Both the position numbers and the translations under genes were made by a program. Of a stretch of DNA of 64,000 bases, positions 8,655-16,723 are shown piece by piece (the first letter of the stretch is position 1; each line of letters begins with the position of its first letter). The notes under the pieces are model-generated. The model did no database searches and was not told the DNA's origin. It was given only the letters and a program-made list of their open reading frames with translations. Location: positions 1 to 64,000 of the forward strand of contig CAYVBQ010000010.1 in the NCBI GenBank assembly GCA_964449775.1. The letters are read 5' to 3'. This stretch comes from Fen-1258 sp964449775. Its GTDB lineage: Bacteria; Bacteroidota; Ignavibacteria; Ignavibacteriales; Melioribacteraceae.

Positions 8655-10106
8655 TTGGAAAATATTCGAGTTCGTTTTGCACCAAGTCCTACCGGGTATT
8701 TGCATGTCGGCGGATTGCGTACCGCTCTATATAACTATCTATTTGCTCGCAAAAATAACGGTAAATTTATTTTAAGAATCGAGGATACAGATCGTAATCG
8801 TTATGTAGAGGGTGCCGTAGAAAATTTAATTGAAGCCCTTAAATGGTGTGGACTCGAATTCGATGAAGGTCCCAATGTCGGCGGTCAGTTTGGACCTTAT
8901 ATGCAATCGCAACGGCTTGATATATATCAAAAGCACGTTCATGAATTAATTGCTAATGAACACGCTTATTATTGTTTTTGCACCCCTCAACGACTTGAAA
9001 CATTAAAAGAAGAACAGCAGAAGCAAAAAGTTCCTCAAGCTAAATATGATAAATTTTGCCTTGGGCTTAGCAAAAAAGAAGTTGAAGAAAGACTTGTCAA
9101 TAAAACTTCATTCGTTATTCGCTTGAATGTTGAACCGAATCACAGAATTATTTTTGATGATATCGTTCGCGGAAGAGTTGAGTTTGACAGTAATAATGTT
9201 GATGATCAAGTTTTGATTAAGAGTGACGGTTATCCTACCTATCATTTAGCAAATGTTGTTGATGATCATCTAATGCAGATAAGCCACGTAATTCGTGGCG
9301 AAGAATGGCTCTCCTCTACTCCAAAACATGTATTGTTGTATGATGCTTTTCAATGGGAAAGACCAATCTTTGCCCATCTTCCCCTTCTATTGAATCCGGA
9401 TCGTTCAAAATTGAGCAAACGCCAAGGTGATGTTGCAGTAGAAGATTATCGAGCAAAAGGATTTTTGAAAGATGCACTGGTGAACTTTGTTGCATTGTTA
9501 GGATGGAATGCGGGTGATGATCAAGAGTTTTATTACTTGAATGAATTGATCGAAAAATTTTCACTCGAACGGGTGAACAAATCCGGTGCAGTATTCGATC
9601 TTGAAAAATTAAGTTGGTTGAATGCTGAACATCTTCGTAAAAAAACTACTGAAGAGATATTAAAATTCTTAAAAGGTGAAATTCTCAATTCTCAATTCTC
9701 AATTCTCAATTTAAGTGACGCTTATCTGTCACTTGTTATTGCTGCAATGAAAGAACGTGTTTCTTTTGTTAAAGAATATCTTACAAAGTCTCCTTACTTT
9801 TTTGAAGCACCCAAAGAATACGAGGAAACAGCCATACAAAAAAATTGGAACCCCGAAACACCCGTACAACTTAATAAATTACTCGATGCCTTCGCGTTAT
9901 TAGAAAATCCGACAAAAGAAGATTATGAACACACACTTGCAAAAGTTGCTGAAGACTTGAATATTGGGAAAGGAAAACTCATTCATCCTTTACGCTTAGC
10001 TGTTTCAGGTATGAGCACCGGTCCCGGAGTTTTTGATATTGTTGTAATTTTAGGAAAGGATGAAGTCTTAAAGAGAATCCAGACTGCACTGGAGAGAATC
10101 AAGTAA
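8655..10106 (+). CDS. gltX: glutamate--tRNA ligase
   Basis: Charges tRNA-Glu. It is a class I synthetase of 483 residues with the HIGH-type motif HVGG at 17-20 and KLSKR at 252-256. The start is TTG, with CGGAG 6-7 bases upstream. There is an oddity near the boundary of the anticodon-binding region: residues 343-352 are encoded by four exact copies of the 7-mer ATTCTCA (9681-9708). Twenty-eight bases is not a multiple of three, so the reading frame depends on the copy number; at four copies the frame is open to a normal C-terminus. The gene appears to be transcribed alone. Confidence 0.95.
   Translation: MENIRVRFAPSPTGYLHVGGLRTALYNYLFARKNNGKFILRIEDTDRNRYVEGAVENLIEALKWCGLEFDEGPNVGGQFGPYMQSQRLDIYQKHVHELIANEHAYYCFCTPQRLETLKEEQQKQKVPQAKYDKFCLGLSKKEVEERLVNKTSFVIRLNVEPNHRIIFDDIVRGRVEFDSNNVDDQVLIKSDGYPTYHLANVVDDHLMQISHVIRGEEWLSSTPKHVLLYDAFQWERPIFAHLPLLLNPDRSKLSKRQGDVAVEDYRAKGFLKDALVNFVALLGWNAGDDQEFYYLNELIEKFSLERVNKSGAVFDLEKLSWLNAEHLRKKTTEEILKFLKGEILNSQFSILNLSDAYLSLVIAAMKERVSFVKEYLTKSPYFFEAPKEYEETAIQKNWNPETPVQLNKLLDAFALLENPTKEDYEHTLAKVAEDLNIGKGKLIHPLRLAVSGMSTGPGVFDIVVILGKDEVLKRIQTALERIK
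9681..9708 (+). repeat. four tandem heptamers inside gltX
   Basis: ATTCTCA is repeated four times without a mismatch, plus a partial ATT. A gain or loss of one unit would shift the reading frame of an essential gene unless three units change together. Confidence 0.9.
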
Positions 10107-10108
10107 CT

Positions 10109-11263
10109 TTATGGAAGAGTTTTAAGGATAGGATAACTTACCGTAAATGTAGTGCCTCCTTTTTTGGAGGAGGTAAAAGCGATCGTTCCGTTCAAGTAGT
10201 GTTCAGTTAAAAATTTCATGCTATATAATCCTAAACCTCTACCAGCCCCTTTTGTTGAAACAGAGCGATTGAAAAGTTGAGACTGAATATCGACAGGAAT
10301 AAATGCCGGATTATGGACAGAAAAAATGACTTTATCGGTAATACTCTGACTGGTCAAAGTAATACTTTCACCCGGGTTCGAAGCTTCTATTGCATTCTTA
10401 AGCATGTTTCCAATTACTCTGCTCAATAGTGTTTCATCACCAGTGAATTGAATATTTTGACTTTCTTCAGAAATTTTAATGGAACGAGATTCAAAAAAAT
10501 CAGATTGGTTATAAGTTTCTGTAATCTTTTTAAGAAAATCTAATGAACTGATCGTCTGAATGTTCAACCGGATTTTACTCTTCTCACTGGTTATAAGATG
10601 TTTATGAGTATTAATTTCATCAATTATTCTCTTGGATATTTCTCCAAACATCCTGATGAAATTTTGACGCTCTGCTTCTCCTAAATCTTCATCATTAATC
10701 ACCTCTACAAGATTGACAAGATTTCCAGCGGTGTTAATTATATCGTGGAAAAAAATCCGCTCAATTTGCTTTCTCTCTGTAATGTCTTCAAATATTCCTA
10801 CACCACCGCTTATTACTCCATCATCTAAAATGATAGGGGCAAAATTTACACGCACTGGTGTAATCTTTCCGGATGTTTTCGAAATAAAATCACCTTCGTA
10901 GTGACCCACGGTACCGGAAAGAGCATTCTCAATTGCAGAAACGAGTTGTATATCAATTACTTCTTTAAGGGGCTCATTGATTATTTTTTCTTTTTTAGTA
11001 TCAATTATGGTCGTGAAATTTTCGTTACAAGTAGTAATTTTTCCAACCGAATCGAAATGAAGAATACCTAAGGGGACGTTTGAAAAAAGCAACCGGTACT
11101 TTTCTTCACTCTCATGTAAAGCAACTTGAGTATGCTTAAGATCCGAGATCAATTGAGCTATTGTGTCGAGCTCTTGAATTGTCCCCGGATTCAATTCATT
11201 TTCTGAATTGATAATTTCTTTAACGTTTGCCGATGTTATTTTTCCTAACGAATGATTAAGCAT
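10109..11263 (-). CDS. PAS-domain sensor histidine kinase
   Basis: A 384-residue soluble kinase. A short N-terminal coiled region is followed by a PAS domain (about 50-165, ending FEDITERK), an H-box FFHDIINTAGN with His173, and an ATPase domain (about 255-380) with an N-box containing NMLKNAIEAS and the G2 motif GAGRGLGLYS. It has no transmembrane segment, so the signal is probably intracellular. No cognate regulator lies next to it; the multi-receiver protein at 6027-8381 is on the other side of gltX and is a possible partner by inference only. Confidence 0.9.
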   Translation of the reverse strand: MLNHSLGKITSANVKEIINSENELNPGTIQELDTIAQLISDLKHTQVALHESEEKYRLLFSNVPLGILHFDSVGKITTCNENFTTIIDTKKEKIINEPLKEVIDIQLVSAIENALSGTVGHYEGDFISKTSGKITPVRVNFAPIILDDGVISGGVGIFEDITERKQIERIFFHDIINTAGNLVNLVEVINDEDLGEAERQNFIRMFGEISKRIIDEINTHKHLITSEKSKIRLNIQTISSLDFLKKITETYNQSDFFESRSIKISEESQNIQFTGDETLLSRVIGNMLKNAIEASNPGESITLTSQSITDKVIFSVHNPAFIPVDIQSQLFNRSVSTKGAGRGLGLYSMKFLTEHYLNGTIAFTSSKKGGTTFTVSYPILKTLP

Positions 11264-11318
11264 AAGAATAAAAATTAATTCTATATTTTTTAGATTAGGG
11301 CAGAATTAGTCTCCCCTC

Positions 11319-13013
11319 TTAATTAGATTTTCCCCAACTATCCTTCAAAGTAACGGTTCGGTTGAATACTAATTTTTCATCAGTTGAATCTCTTGTATCA
11401 ACACAAAAATACCCATGACGCTCAAACTGAAAACGATTTCCAGGTTTTGAATCCTTCAAGAAAGGTTCGATTAATGCATTTGGCAATATTTCGAGCGAAT
11501 CTGGATTCAGAAAATCCAAAAAACCTTTTTCTTTGTCGGCATCAGGCGCTTCAACTGTAAAAAGACGATCGTACAAACGAACTTCGGCTTTAATGGTATG
11601 TTCTGCAGAAATCCAATGAATTGTTCCTTTCACTTTCTTTTTACTGGTCCCGATTCCACTTCTTGTATCAGGATCGTAAGTGCATCTCAGTTCAATAATT
11701 TCCCCATTTTCATTCTTCAGAACCTCTTCACACTTGATTATATATGCGTAGCGCAAACGTACCTCACCTCCGGGTACTAAACGATGAAACCCTTTCGGAG
11801 GATTTTCCATAAAGTCTGTTTGTTCAATATAGATCTCGCTTGTAAAAGGAATTATGCGCGTTCCCATGGAAGTATCTTCGGGGTTATTTATTCCTTCAAG
11901 CGCTTCATTGCCGGAATAATTTGTTATCACTACTTTTAACGGACGTAGGACTGCCATAGCGCGCTGAGTATGCTTATTTAAGTCATCACGCAATGCATAT
12001 TCAAGAAGTGCGATATCAGTTAGCGCATCACGCTTAGCAACGCCAATTATCTCTGCAAAATTTCTGATGGCTTCCGGTGTGTATCCTCTTCTTCTAAATC
12101 CGCAAATAGTTGGCATGCGCGGATCGTCCCATCCATCAACATAATTTTCTTTTACAAGTTGTAAAAGCTTTCGTTTGCTCATCACCGTGTAGCTTAGGTT
12201 GAGCCTGGCAAACTCAATTTGCTGCGGATGATGGATTCCAAGTTCAGTAAGAAACCAATCATATAGCGGCCTGTGGTTTTCAAATTCCAGTGTACATATA
12301 GAGTGGGTGATTCCTTCGATCGAATCTTCCAAGCCGTGTGCCCAATCATATGTTGGATAGATGCACCACTTGTTGCCTTGACGATGATGTTCATCATGAA
12401 CAATACGGTACATGATTGGATCTCGCATGTTGAAGTTTGGTGAAGCCATATCAATTTTTGCTCGTAACGTTTTTGAGCCGTTAGGAAATTCTCCTTTGCG
12501 CATTCGTTCAAACAGATTAAGATTTTCTTCAACGCTTCTATTGCGATGCGGTGATTCTTTACCGGGTTCAGTTAATGTGCCGCGGGTTGAACGAATTTCA
12601 TCCGCATTAAGATCATCAACATAAGCTTTCCCTTTTTTGATTAGTTGAACTGCCCATAGATACATCTGTTCAAAATAATCTGAACCGAAGAAAATTCTAT
12701 CTTCAAAGTTACCGCCAAGCCATTTTACGTCCTCAATGATTGAATCAACATATTCCTGTTCCTCTTTTTCCGGATTCGTATCATCAAAACGAAGATTGAA
12801 TTTTCCCTTATAGTCTCTCGCAATTCCATAATTCAGACAGATAGATTTGGCATGACCTATATGTAAATAGCCATTCGGTTCAGGTGGAAAGCGTGTATGA
12901 ACATTTCCATTCCATTTATTGGTTTTCAAATCTTCATCGATGATTTCATAAATGAAATTTTTGGATTTTATTGATTCGGTTGAGTCGTCAGTAATGTTTT
13001 TAGTATTGCTCAT
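11319..13013 (-). CDS. glnS: glutamine--tRNA ligase
   Basis: Charges tRNA-Gln directly. The protein has 564 residues with class I motifs: PPEPNGYLHIGH with HIGH at 51-54, and the KMSKS-type motif VMSKRK. The C-terminal two-barrel anticodon-binding region is complete. Having glnS as well as gltX suggests that this organism does not need to make Gln-tRNA by the amidotransferase route. The ATG start follows a modest purine-rich site (GAGAAAGT). Confidence 0.96.
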   Translation of the reverse strand: MSNTKNITDDSTESIKSKNFIYEIIDEDLKTNKWNGNVHTRFPPEPNGYLHIGHAKSICLNYGIARDYKGKFNLRFDDTNPEKEEQEYVDSIIEDVKWLGGNFEDRIFFGSDYFEQMYLWAVQLIKKGKAYVDDLNADEIRSTRGTLTEPGKESPHRNRSVEENLNLFERMRKGEFPNGSKTLRAKIDMASPNFNMRDPIMYRIVHDEHHRQGNKWCIYPTYDWAHGLEDSIEGITHSICTLEFENHRPLYDWFLTELGIHHPQQIEFARLNLSYTVMSKRKLLQLVKENYVDGWDDPRMPTICGFRRRGYTPEAIRNFAEIIGVAKRDALTDIALLEYALRDDLNKHTQRAMAVLRPLKVVITNYSGNEALEGINNPEDTSMGTRIIPFTSEIYIEQTDFMENPPKGFHRLVPGGEVRLRYAYIIKCEEVLKNENGEIIELRCTYDPDTRSGIGTSKKKVKGTIHWISAEHTIKAEVRLYDRLFTVEAPDADKEKGFLDFLNPDSLEILPNALIEPFLKDSKPGNRFQFERHGYFCVDTRDSTDEKLVFNRTVTLKDSWGKSN

Positions 13014-13125
13014 ACTTTCTCTTAAATAATTTCAGTGCAAAATTACATAATTAGTCATCAGTGCTCAAATATTTAAGTCAAATTGGTTAAATGAACTTTG
13101 TTTGTTCTTTTTCTAATTGAAACCA

Positions 13126-13281
13126 ATATATCATCCCTAAAGGGATTTTAATTGTAGGTGGTATTTATTGCTATAAATATTTCATCCCTAACGGGATTTG
13201 CAATATAAAATCCCAGAGGGATTAGATATTTATAGGAAAAATGAACAAAAAAAGAATGAAATCCCTTTAGGGATGATATAT
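13126..13281. repeat. ATCCCTnnAGGGAT palindrome cluster with 23-bp perfect inverted ends
   Basis: The arms at 13126-13148 and 13259-13281 are perfect reverse complements over 23 bases. Each contains the palindrome ATCCCTAAAGGGAT. Two related copies lie between them: ATCCCTAACGGGAT near 13184 and ATCCCAGAGGGAT near 13210. Nothing here looks coding. Confidence 0.8.
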
Positions 13282-13284
13282 AAA

Positions 13285-13683
13285 ACCCATATTTTGTTAT
13301 ATGAACGACGCAATTGTTCAAATTTCTATTGGAGAATTTTTTATTAAGCTGACGTCTATGCGCTTTCGCGGGAATGACAAACGCAGCAAGCTTCGGGGTA
13401 TTGAACCCACCCCAAATAAAGGAATTGCGAGTAGAATCAAAAAGAGAAAATTTGATGCAGAGTTAACACAATTATTCTACCCAGGAGACTAAAGTTGTAG
13501 AAGAAAAATAGGCTTAAGAATTTAAGGATGACTAGGTGAGAATGTTTAAATCGCTTATTAAATAATATGTAATGAGCATCGCCGGTTGAAGGTGGTATTT
13601 TTATCGTTTTTATTAGAATCTGACATCTGCTAGATCTAACTTATTTACATACTAACGCTCCGGTAGCCGCGCGATGCTCCAAA
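13285..13683. other. non-coding gap with repeat debris
   Basis: No convincing gene is present. A 63-codon frame at 13301-13492 is made of interspersed-repeat sequence (CGCTTTCGCGGGAATGAC) and has no convincing start. GAGCATCGC at 13574-13582 and its exact complement GCGATGCTC at 13671-13679 form a loose inverted repeat. Confidence 0.5.
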
Positions 13684-13800
13684 TTACTGCAAGTATTGTT
13701 TCTGATCTTTCTGTTTCTTTATTAAATACAATTTATAAAATCTGCCGGTAAAGAACACTATCGCCAAAATAATAAATATTACTATTAGGTTAGTCAGCAT
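13684..13800 (-). CDS. 38-residue single-pass membrane peptide
   Basis: A short protein of the form MLTNLIVIFIILAIVFF followed by a basic, Gln-rich tail (IKKQKDQKQYLQ): one membrane helix with a positive-inside tail. Its ATG overlaps the stop of the preceding small gene by 11 bp, an arrangement typical of translationally coupled genes. The family is not recognised; a small subunit or assembly peptide is possible. The gene upstream is interrupted by an inserted element, so expression may be affected. Confidence 0.5.
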   Translation of the reverse strand: MLTNLIVIFIILAIVFFTGRFYKLYLIKKQKDQKQYLQ

Positions 13801-14101
13801 AAACTTGATAATAATTTCCTATTCGTCTTCTACCTATATTCTCGGTAGGAGGATCGATCTTTTCATTTCCAGATTCAAGTCTGCGCTTGTTCATTTGATC
13901 CCAGAGTTCATCAGTTCTTCTTGAGGCTGGTTCTAAAAACTATCTTTTGTAAAATTTTAACGCCGAGAACCTACCTGCCGGTAGGCAGGCGCAAAGAATA
14001 AGCAAAGTCCGCAGAGAATATTTGGGCATCCTCCATAGGAGTCCTTCGGACATCACTTTGTGAGAAGTTTTTAGAACCACCCTTAATTCTTCATTTGACA
14101 T
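13790..14101 (-). pseudogene. 49-codon gene interrupted by an inverted-repeat element
   Basis: The minus strand reads ATG at 14101, then MSNEEL, then enters the element at 13923-14081. After the element the frame resumes as RRTDELWDQMNKRRLESGNE and ends GNYYQVYAD at 13790. Removing the element together with one copy of its flanking AAG joins the halves in frame as GAA TTA AGA AGA ACT. That gives a charged 49-residue protein with no recognised family. As it stands the frame stops inside the element (TAG just before its end), so the gene is broken or expresses only a hybrid peptide. Confidence 0.65.
13923..14081. mobile_element. 159-bp non-autonomous inverted-repeat element, family with GTTCTAAAAAC ends, copy 1
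   Basis: The ends GAGGCTGGTTCTAAAAAC and GTTTTTAGAACCACC are imperfect inverted repeats sharing the core GGTTCTAAAAAC. CTT (AAG on the other strand) flanks both sides at 13920-13922 and 14082-14084. The interior has CCTGCCGGTAGGCAGG and GGAGTCCTTCGGACATC palindromes and no gene. A second copy lies at 30263-30392. The insertion splits a small gene. Confidence 0.75.
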
Positions 14102-14163
14102 GTATCCATTTGCAATCTAAATAAATTCGATTATTTCTTCAAATTAATTTATGCTATCGAAAT

Positions 14164-14193
14164 TTGATTCCATCAATCATTTATATAAATTTG
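14164..14193 (+). promoter_or_regulatory. Bacteroidetes-type promoter of tRNA-Leu(CAA)
   Basis: TTG at 14164-14166 and TAAATTTG at 14186-14193 are separated by 19 bases, and GCGC follows. The match and spacing equal those of the tRNA-Leu(UAG) promoter. Confidence 0.75.
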
Positions 14194-14218
14194 CGCTCAC
14201 AAAAAATGCTTGTTAGAT

Positions 14219-14304
14219 GCCGAAGTGGCGGAATTGGTAGACGCGCTGGACTCAAAATCCAGTGAGGCTTAAACCTCGTGCCGGTTCGAGTCCGGCCTCC
14301 GGTA
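14219..14304 (+). tRNA. tRNA-Leu (anticodon CAA)
   Basis: Class II tRNA with a long variable arm. The anticodon stem CTGGA/TCCAG encloses CTCAAAA, giving anticodon CAA. The T arm GCCGG TTCGAGT CCGGC is perfect. The acceptor stem is unusual: GCCGAAG faces CTCCGGT, giving a G:U pair at the end and an A:C mismatch at the fifth position, where related tRNAs normally have CTTCGGC. The discriminator is A and CCA is not encoded. Confidence 0.93.
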
Positions 14305-14314
14305 CAAAATAAAA

Positions 14315-14347
14315 AACCCGATCTCTTTTAGAAATCGGGTTTTATTT
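14315..14347. terminator. bidirectional terminator between tRNA-Leu and the DEAD-box gene
   Basis: The stem AACCCGAT/ATCGGGTT is flanked by A6 on one side and TTTTATTTTT on the other, so it can end transcription of the tRNA on the plus strand and of the helicase operon on the minus strand. Confidence 0.8.
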
Positions 14348-14377
14348 TTGTCTAAATACTCTTTACTAAAATCTATA

Positions 14378-16192
14378 TTACTTCCCTTTGGCTCTTTCAA
14401 CCATTGGTCTCTTGTCTTTATCACGGTTAAGTTTTTCAATAATAATATCAGCTTCTTTCGGTGGTACGTTAAAGAACGAAAACGCATCGGAGATTTGAAT
14501 TCCGGTAACTTTACCCGGATCCACATTAGCTTTCTTCTTAAGCATATTCAATAATTCTTTTGGAGTCAGATCATCTTTCTTACCACGTGCAAGAAACATA
14601 CGCGCTTTTCCTTTATCGCTGTCGAATCTGCCCCTTCCTTCGGATTTATCGCCACGTTCGGATCTATCGCTCCGTTCAAATCTGCTTGGACGTTCTGATC
14701 TTTCACCACGCTCGGATCTATCACTGTGTTCAAATCTGCTTGGGCGTTCGGATTTTTCACCTCGTGATGAAAAATCTCTTTTACCTCTGGATCTATCTCC
14801 GTCGCGGGAATACTCTTTTCTTCCCATCGGTCTGTCGTCTCTCTTATCAAACGATCTTCTTCCTTCGAAGAGGTCGTGAATCTTTGCGTAATTCTCTTCT
14901 TCAAGTTCGTTTTGATAAGTGTACTTGATCAATGCTGCAACAACATCTTCGGGATTATGATTTTTTATCATTTCCTTTGCAAGAGAAGCATAATTATGAG
15001 CAACACCTACTTCCATCATCGATCTCAATTCTCCAGCAATTTTTTCTTTCTTAAAATTGATTACATCTTTTATAAGCGGAATTCTTTGCTTACGAATCTC
15101 GGTTTGTGTAAAATTTTTGATGAACATAAGTTTGCGGTGCTCTTCTGGAGAGATGAAAGTAATTGCTGTTCCCTCTTTACCGGCGCGTCCTGTTCTTCCA
15201 ATTCTATGAAGATATGACTCCGGATCTTGAGGAAGCGCATAATTGATAACATGTGTCAGATCATCAATGTCGAGACCTCGAGCGGCAACATCTGTAGCAA
15301 TTAATACGTTTATTTTTTTGTTTCTAAACTTAGTTAAAATCTTCTCACGCACGTTTTGGGAAATATCACCGTGTAATCCTTCAGTATCATATCCTCTATC
15401 AGATAGTTTTGAAGTTACATGATCAACATCATGCTTAGTTCTACAAAAAACCAATCCATAGAATTCTACTGTTGTGTCAATGATTCTGCACAATGCATCT
15501 AACTTATCGGATTCTTTCACCTCGTAGTAAATTTGCTCGGTAAGTTCTGTAGTTTCTCCGGAGTGTTTTGTTTTAATAATTTCACGCTTGCCCATATATT
15601 TTTTTGCAAGTGTTGCTATTCTTTCCGGCATGGTTGCAGAGAAAAGTAAAGTTCTTCTGTTTGGATTAGTTCTGCCCAGAATATCTTCGATATCGTCAAC
15701 GAACCCCATATTAAGCATTTCATCAGCTTCATCCAGTACAACAAAGGAAACTTCAGAAAGAGACATGCTTTTTTTGTTCAGAAGATCAATCATACGTCCG
15801 GGAGTGCCGACAACTATATCAACACCTTTCTTTAATCTTCTCAATTGCGTATCATAAGATTGCCCACCGTAAATCGGTGCTGCATGAATATTTTTATTCC
15901 CGCGCAGGGAATTGAATTCTTCAGCAACCTGAATTGCAAGTTCGCGGGTGGGTACAAGCACCAGCGCTTGAAGATGCCCCGCTCTCGTTTGTAATTGTTC
16001 GATAATCGGAAGTGCAAATGCAGCAGTTTTCCCGGTGCCTGTTTGCGCCTGACCGATAAGATCAATTTTATTCTCTAGGATTAGAGGAATTATTTTTTTT
16101 TGAATTTCTGTTGGTTCTTCGAATCCTTTCATATGAATTGCATGAAGTGATTCTTCCGATAGTCCTAATTCTTTGAAACTGTTGTTAATCAT
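14378..16192 (-). CDS. DEAD-box ATP-dependent RNA helicase (DeaD/CsdA type)
   Basis: A 604-residue RNA helicase for structured RNA, probably in ribosome assembly or cold adaptation. Motifs are Q (FEEPTEIQ), Walker A AQTGTGKT (49-56), DEAD, SAT, and HRIGRTGR. A charged linker of Arg-Ser-Glu-Arg repeats follows, then a DbpA/CsdA-like RNA-binding domain (RMFLARGKKDDLTPKELLNM) and a basic tail. In the linker an 18-residue unit (SERPSRFE-S-DRSERG) is duplicated as a 54-bp tandem repeat at 14652-14759. I chose ATG at 16192, preceded by GAGAG; a TTG at 16210 would add six residues. A 69-residue gene lies just upstream in the same operon. Confidence 0.93.
   Translation of the reverse strand: MINNSFKELGLSEESLHAIHMKGFEEPTEIQKKIIPLILENKIDLIGQAQTGTGKTAAFALPIIEQLQTRAGHLQALVLVPTRELAIQVAEEFNSLRGNKNIHAAPIYGGQSYDTQLRRLKKGVDIVVGTPGRMIDLLNKKSMSLSEVSFVVLDEADEMLNMGFVDDIEDILGRTNPNRRTLLFSATMPERIATLAKKYMGKREIIKTKHSGETTELTEQIYYEVKESDKLDALCRIIDTTVEFYGLVFCRTKHDVDHVTSKLSDRGYDTEGLHGDISQNVREKILTKFRNKKINVLIATDVAARGLDIDDLTHVINYALPQDPESYLHRIGRTGRAGKEGTAITFISPEEHRKLMFIKNFTQTEIRKQRIPLIKDVINFKKEKIAGELRSMMEVGVAHNYASLAKEMIKNHNPEDVVAALIKYTYQNELEEENYAKIHDLFEGRRSFDKRDDRPMGRKEYSRDGDRSRGKRDFSSRGEKSERPSRFEHSDRSERGERSERPSRFERSDRSERGDKSEGRGRFDSDKGKARMFLARGKKDDLTPKELLNMLKKKANVDPGKVTGIQISDAFSFFNVPPKEADIIIEKLNRDKDKRPMVERAKGK
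14652..14759 (-). repeat. 54-bp tandem duplication in the helicase linker
   Basis: Two adjacent 54-bp units (14652-14705 and 14706-14759) differ at only a few positions and encode the 18-residue repeat. Because 54 is a multiple of 3, changes in copy number would alter linker length without a frameshift. Confidence 0.75.
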
Positions 16193-16222
16193 AACTTTTA
16201 TTTCTCTCAATAATTTAAATTC

Positions 16223-16432
16223 TCATTCGAAAACAAGAATACGTTGATAAATGAAATCGAACGAGAAAGTTTTTTTAGCAGTTCTCTGCTCGATATATTC
16301 TGCCACTTTTTCCAATCTTTTTGGAATAGCCAGAATCTTTTCTTGTGCTTTGGAAGCCAATTCATTCAAATCTGTGATAACTTTAATTGTATCCAATACA
16401 TTACTTTTTTCCTTCGGAAGGATAATCTCCAT
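16223..16432 (-). CDS. small hypothetical protein (69 residues)
   Basis: It begins MEIILPKEKSNVLDTIKVIT and is largely helical, with a likely coiled coil over about 10-50 (LNELASKAQEKILAIPKRLEK). The ATG has a good ribosome binding site (AAAGGTTAG, about 6 bases upstream), and the gene precedes the DEAD-box helicase by about 30 bp on the same strand. These two facts support a real gene. The family is not recognised and no catalytic residues stand out. Confidence 0.6.
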   Translation of the reverse strand: MEIILPKEKSNVLDTIKVITDLNELASKAQEKILAIPKRLEKVAEYIEQRTAKKTFSFDFIYQRILVFE

Positions 16433-16723
16433 ATCTAACCTTTCAATGTGAAAATATTATCGGACTGATTTCTTCTTTGACAATAGACATTGCGGCTCTC
16501 GCAGAGCTTATTTGATGGGTTATAGTGAGAAATACAAAACCTATTTCGGGTTATCTCTGTAGTATTTAAAAAATCCTAATATGAATATAGACTAAATCGC
16601 ACAGATATCACAGAAAATTTCATTTCGAGATTAATCGTTTTTGTAATATTTTTGTAACGATTTTTCTTCTGAATTTCCTATACATCGAAGCACTCTGTTA
16701 TAAATAAGCGGGAGATTGATAAT

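Noticed and set aside
13126..13281. Possible CRISPR array
   Set aside because: The palindromes are too short and unevenly spaced, with no unique equal-length spacers and no cas genes in the window.
13301..13492. 63-codon plus-strand frame
   Set aside because: It consists of interspersed-repeat sequence and has no recognisable start signal or domain.
14560..14928. Long frames on both strands over the helicase linker
   Set aside because: They are shadows of the Arg/Ser repeat; codon pattern and motifs support only the helicase frame.
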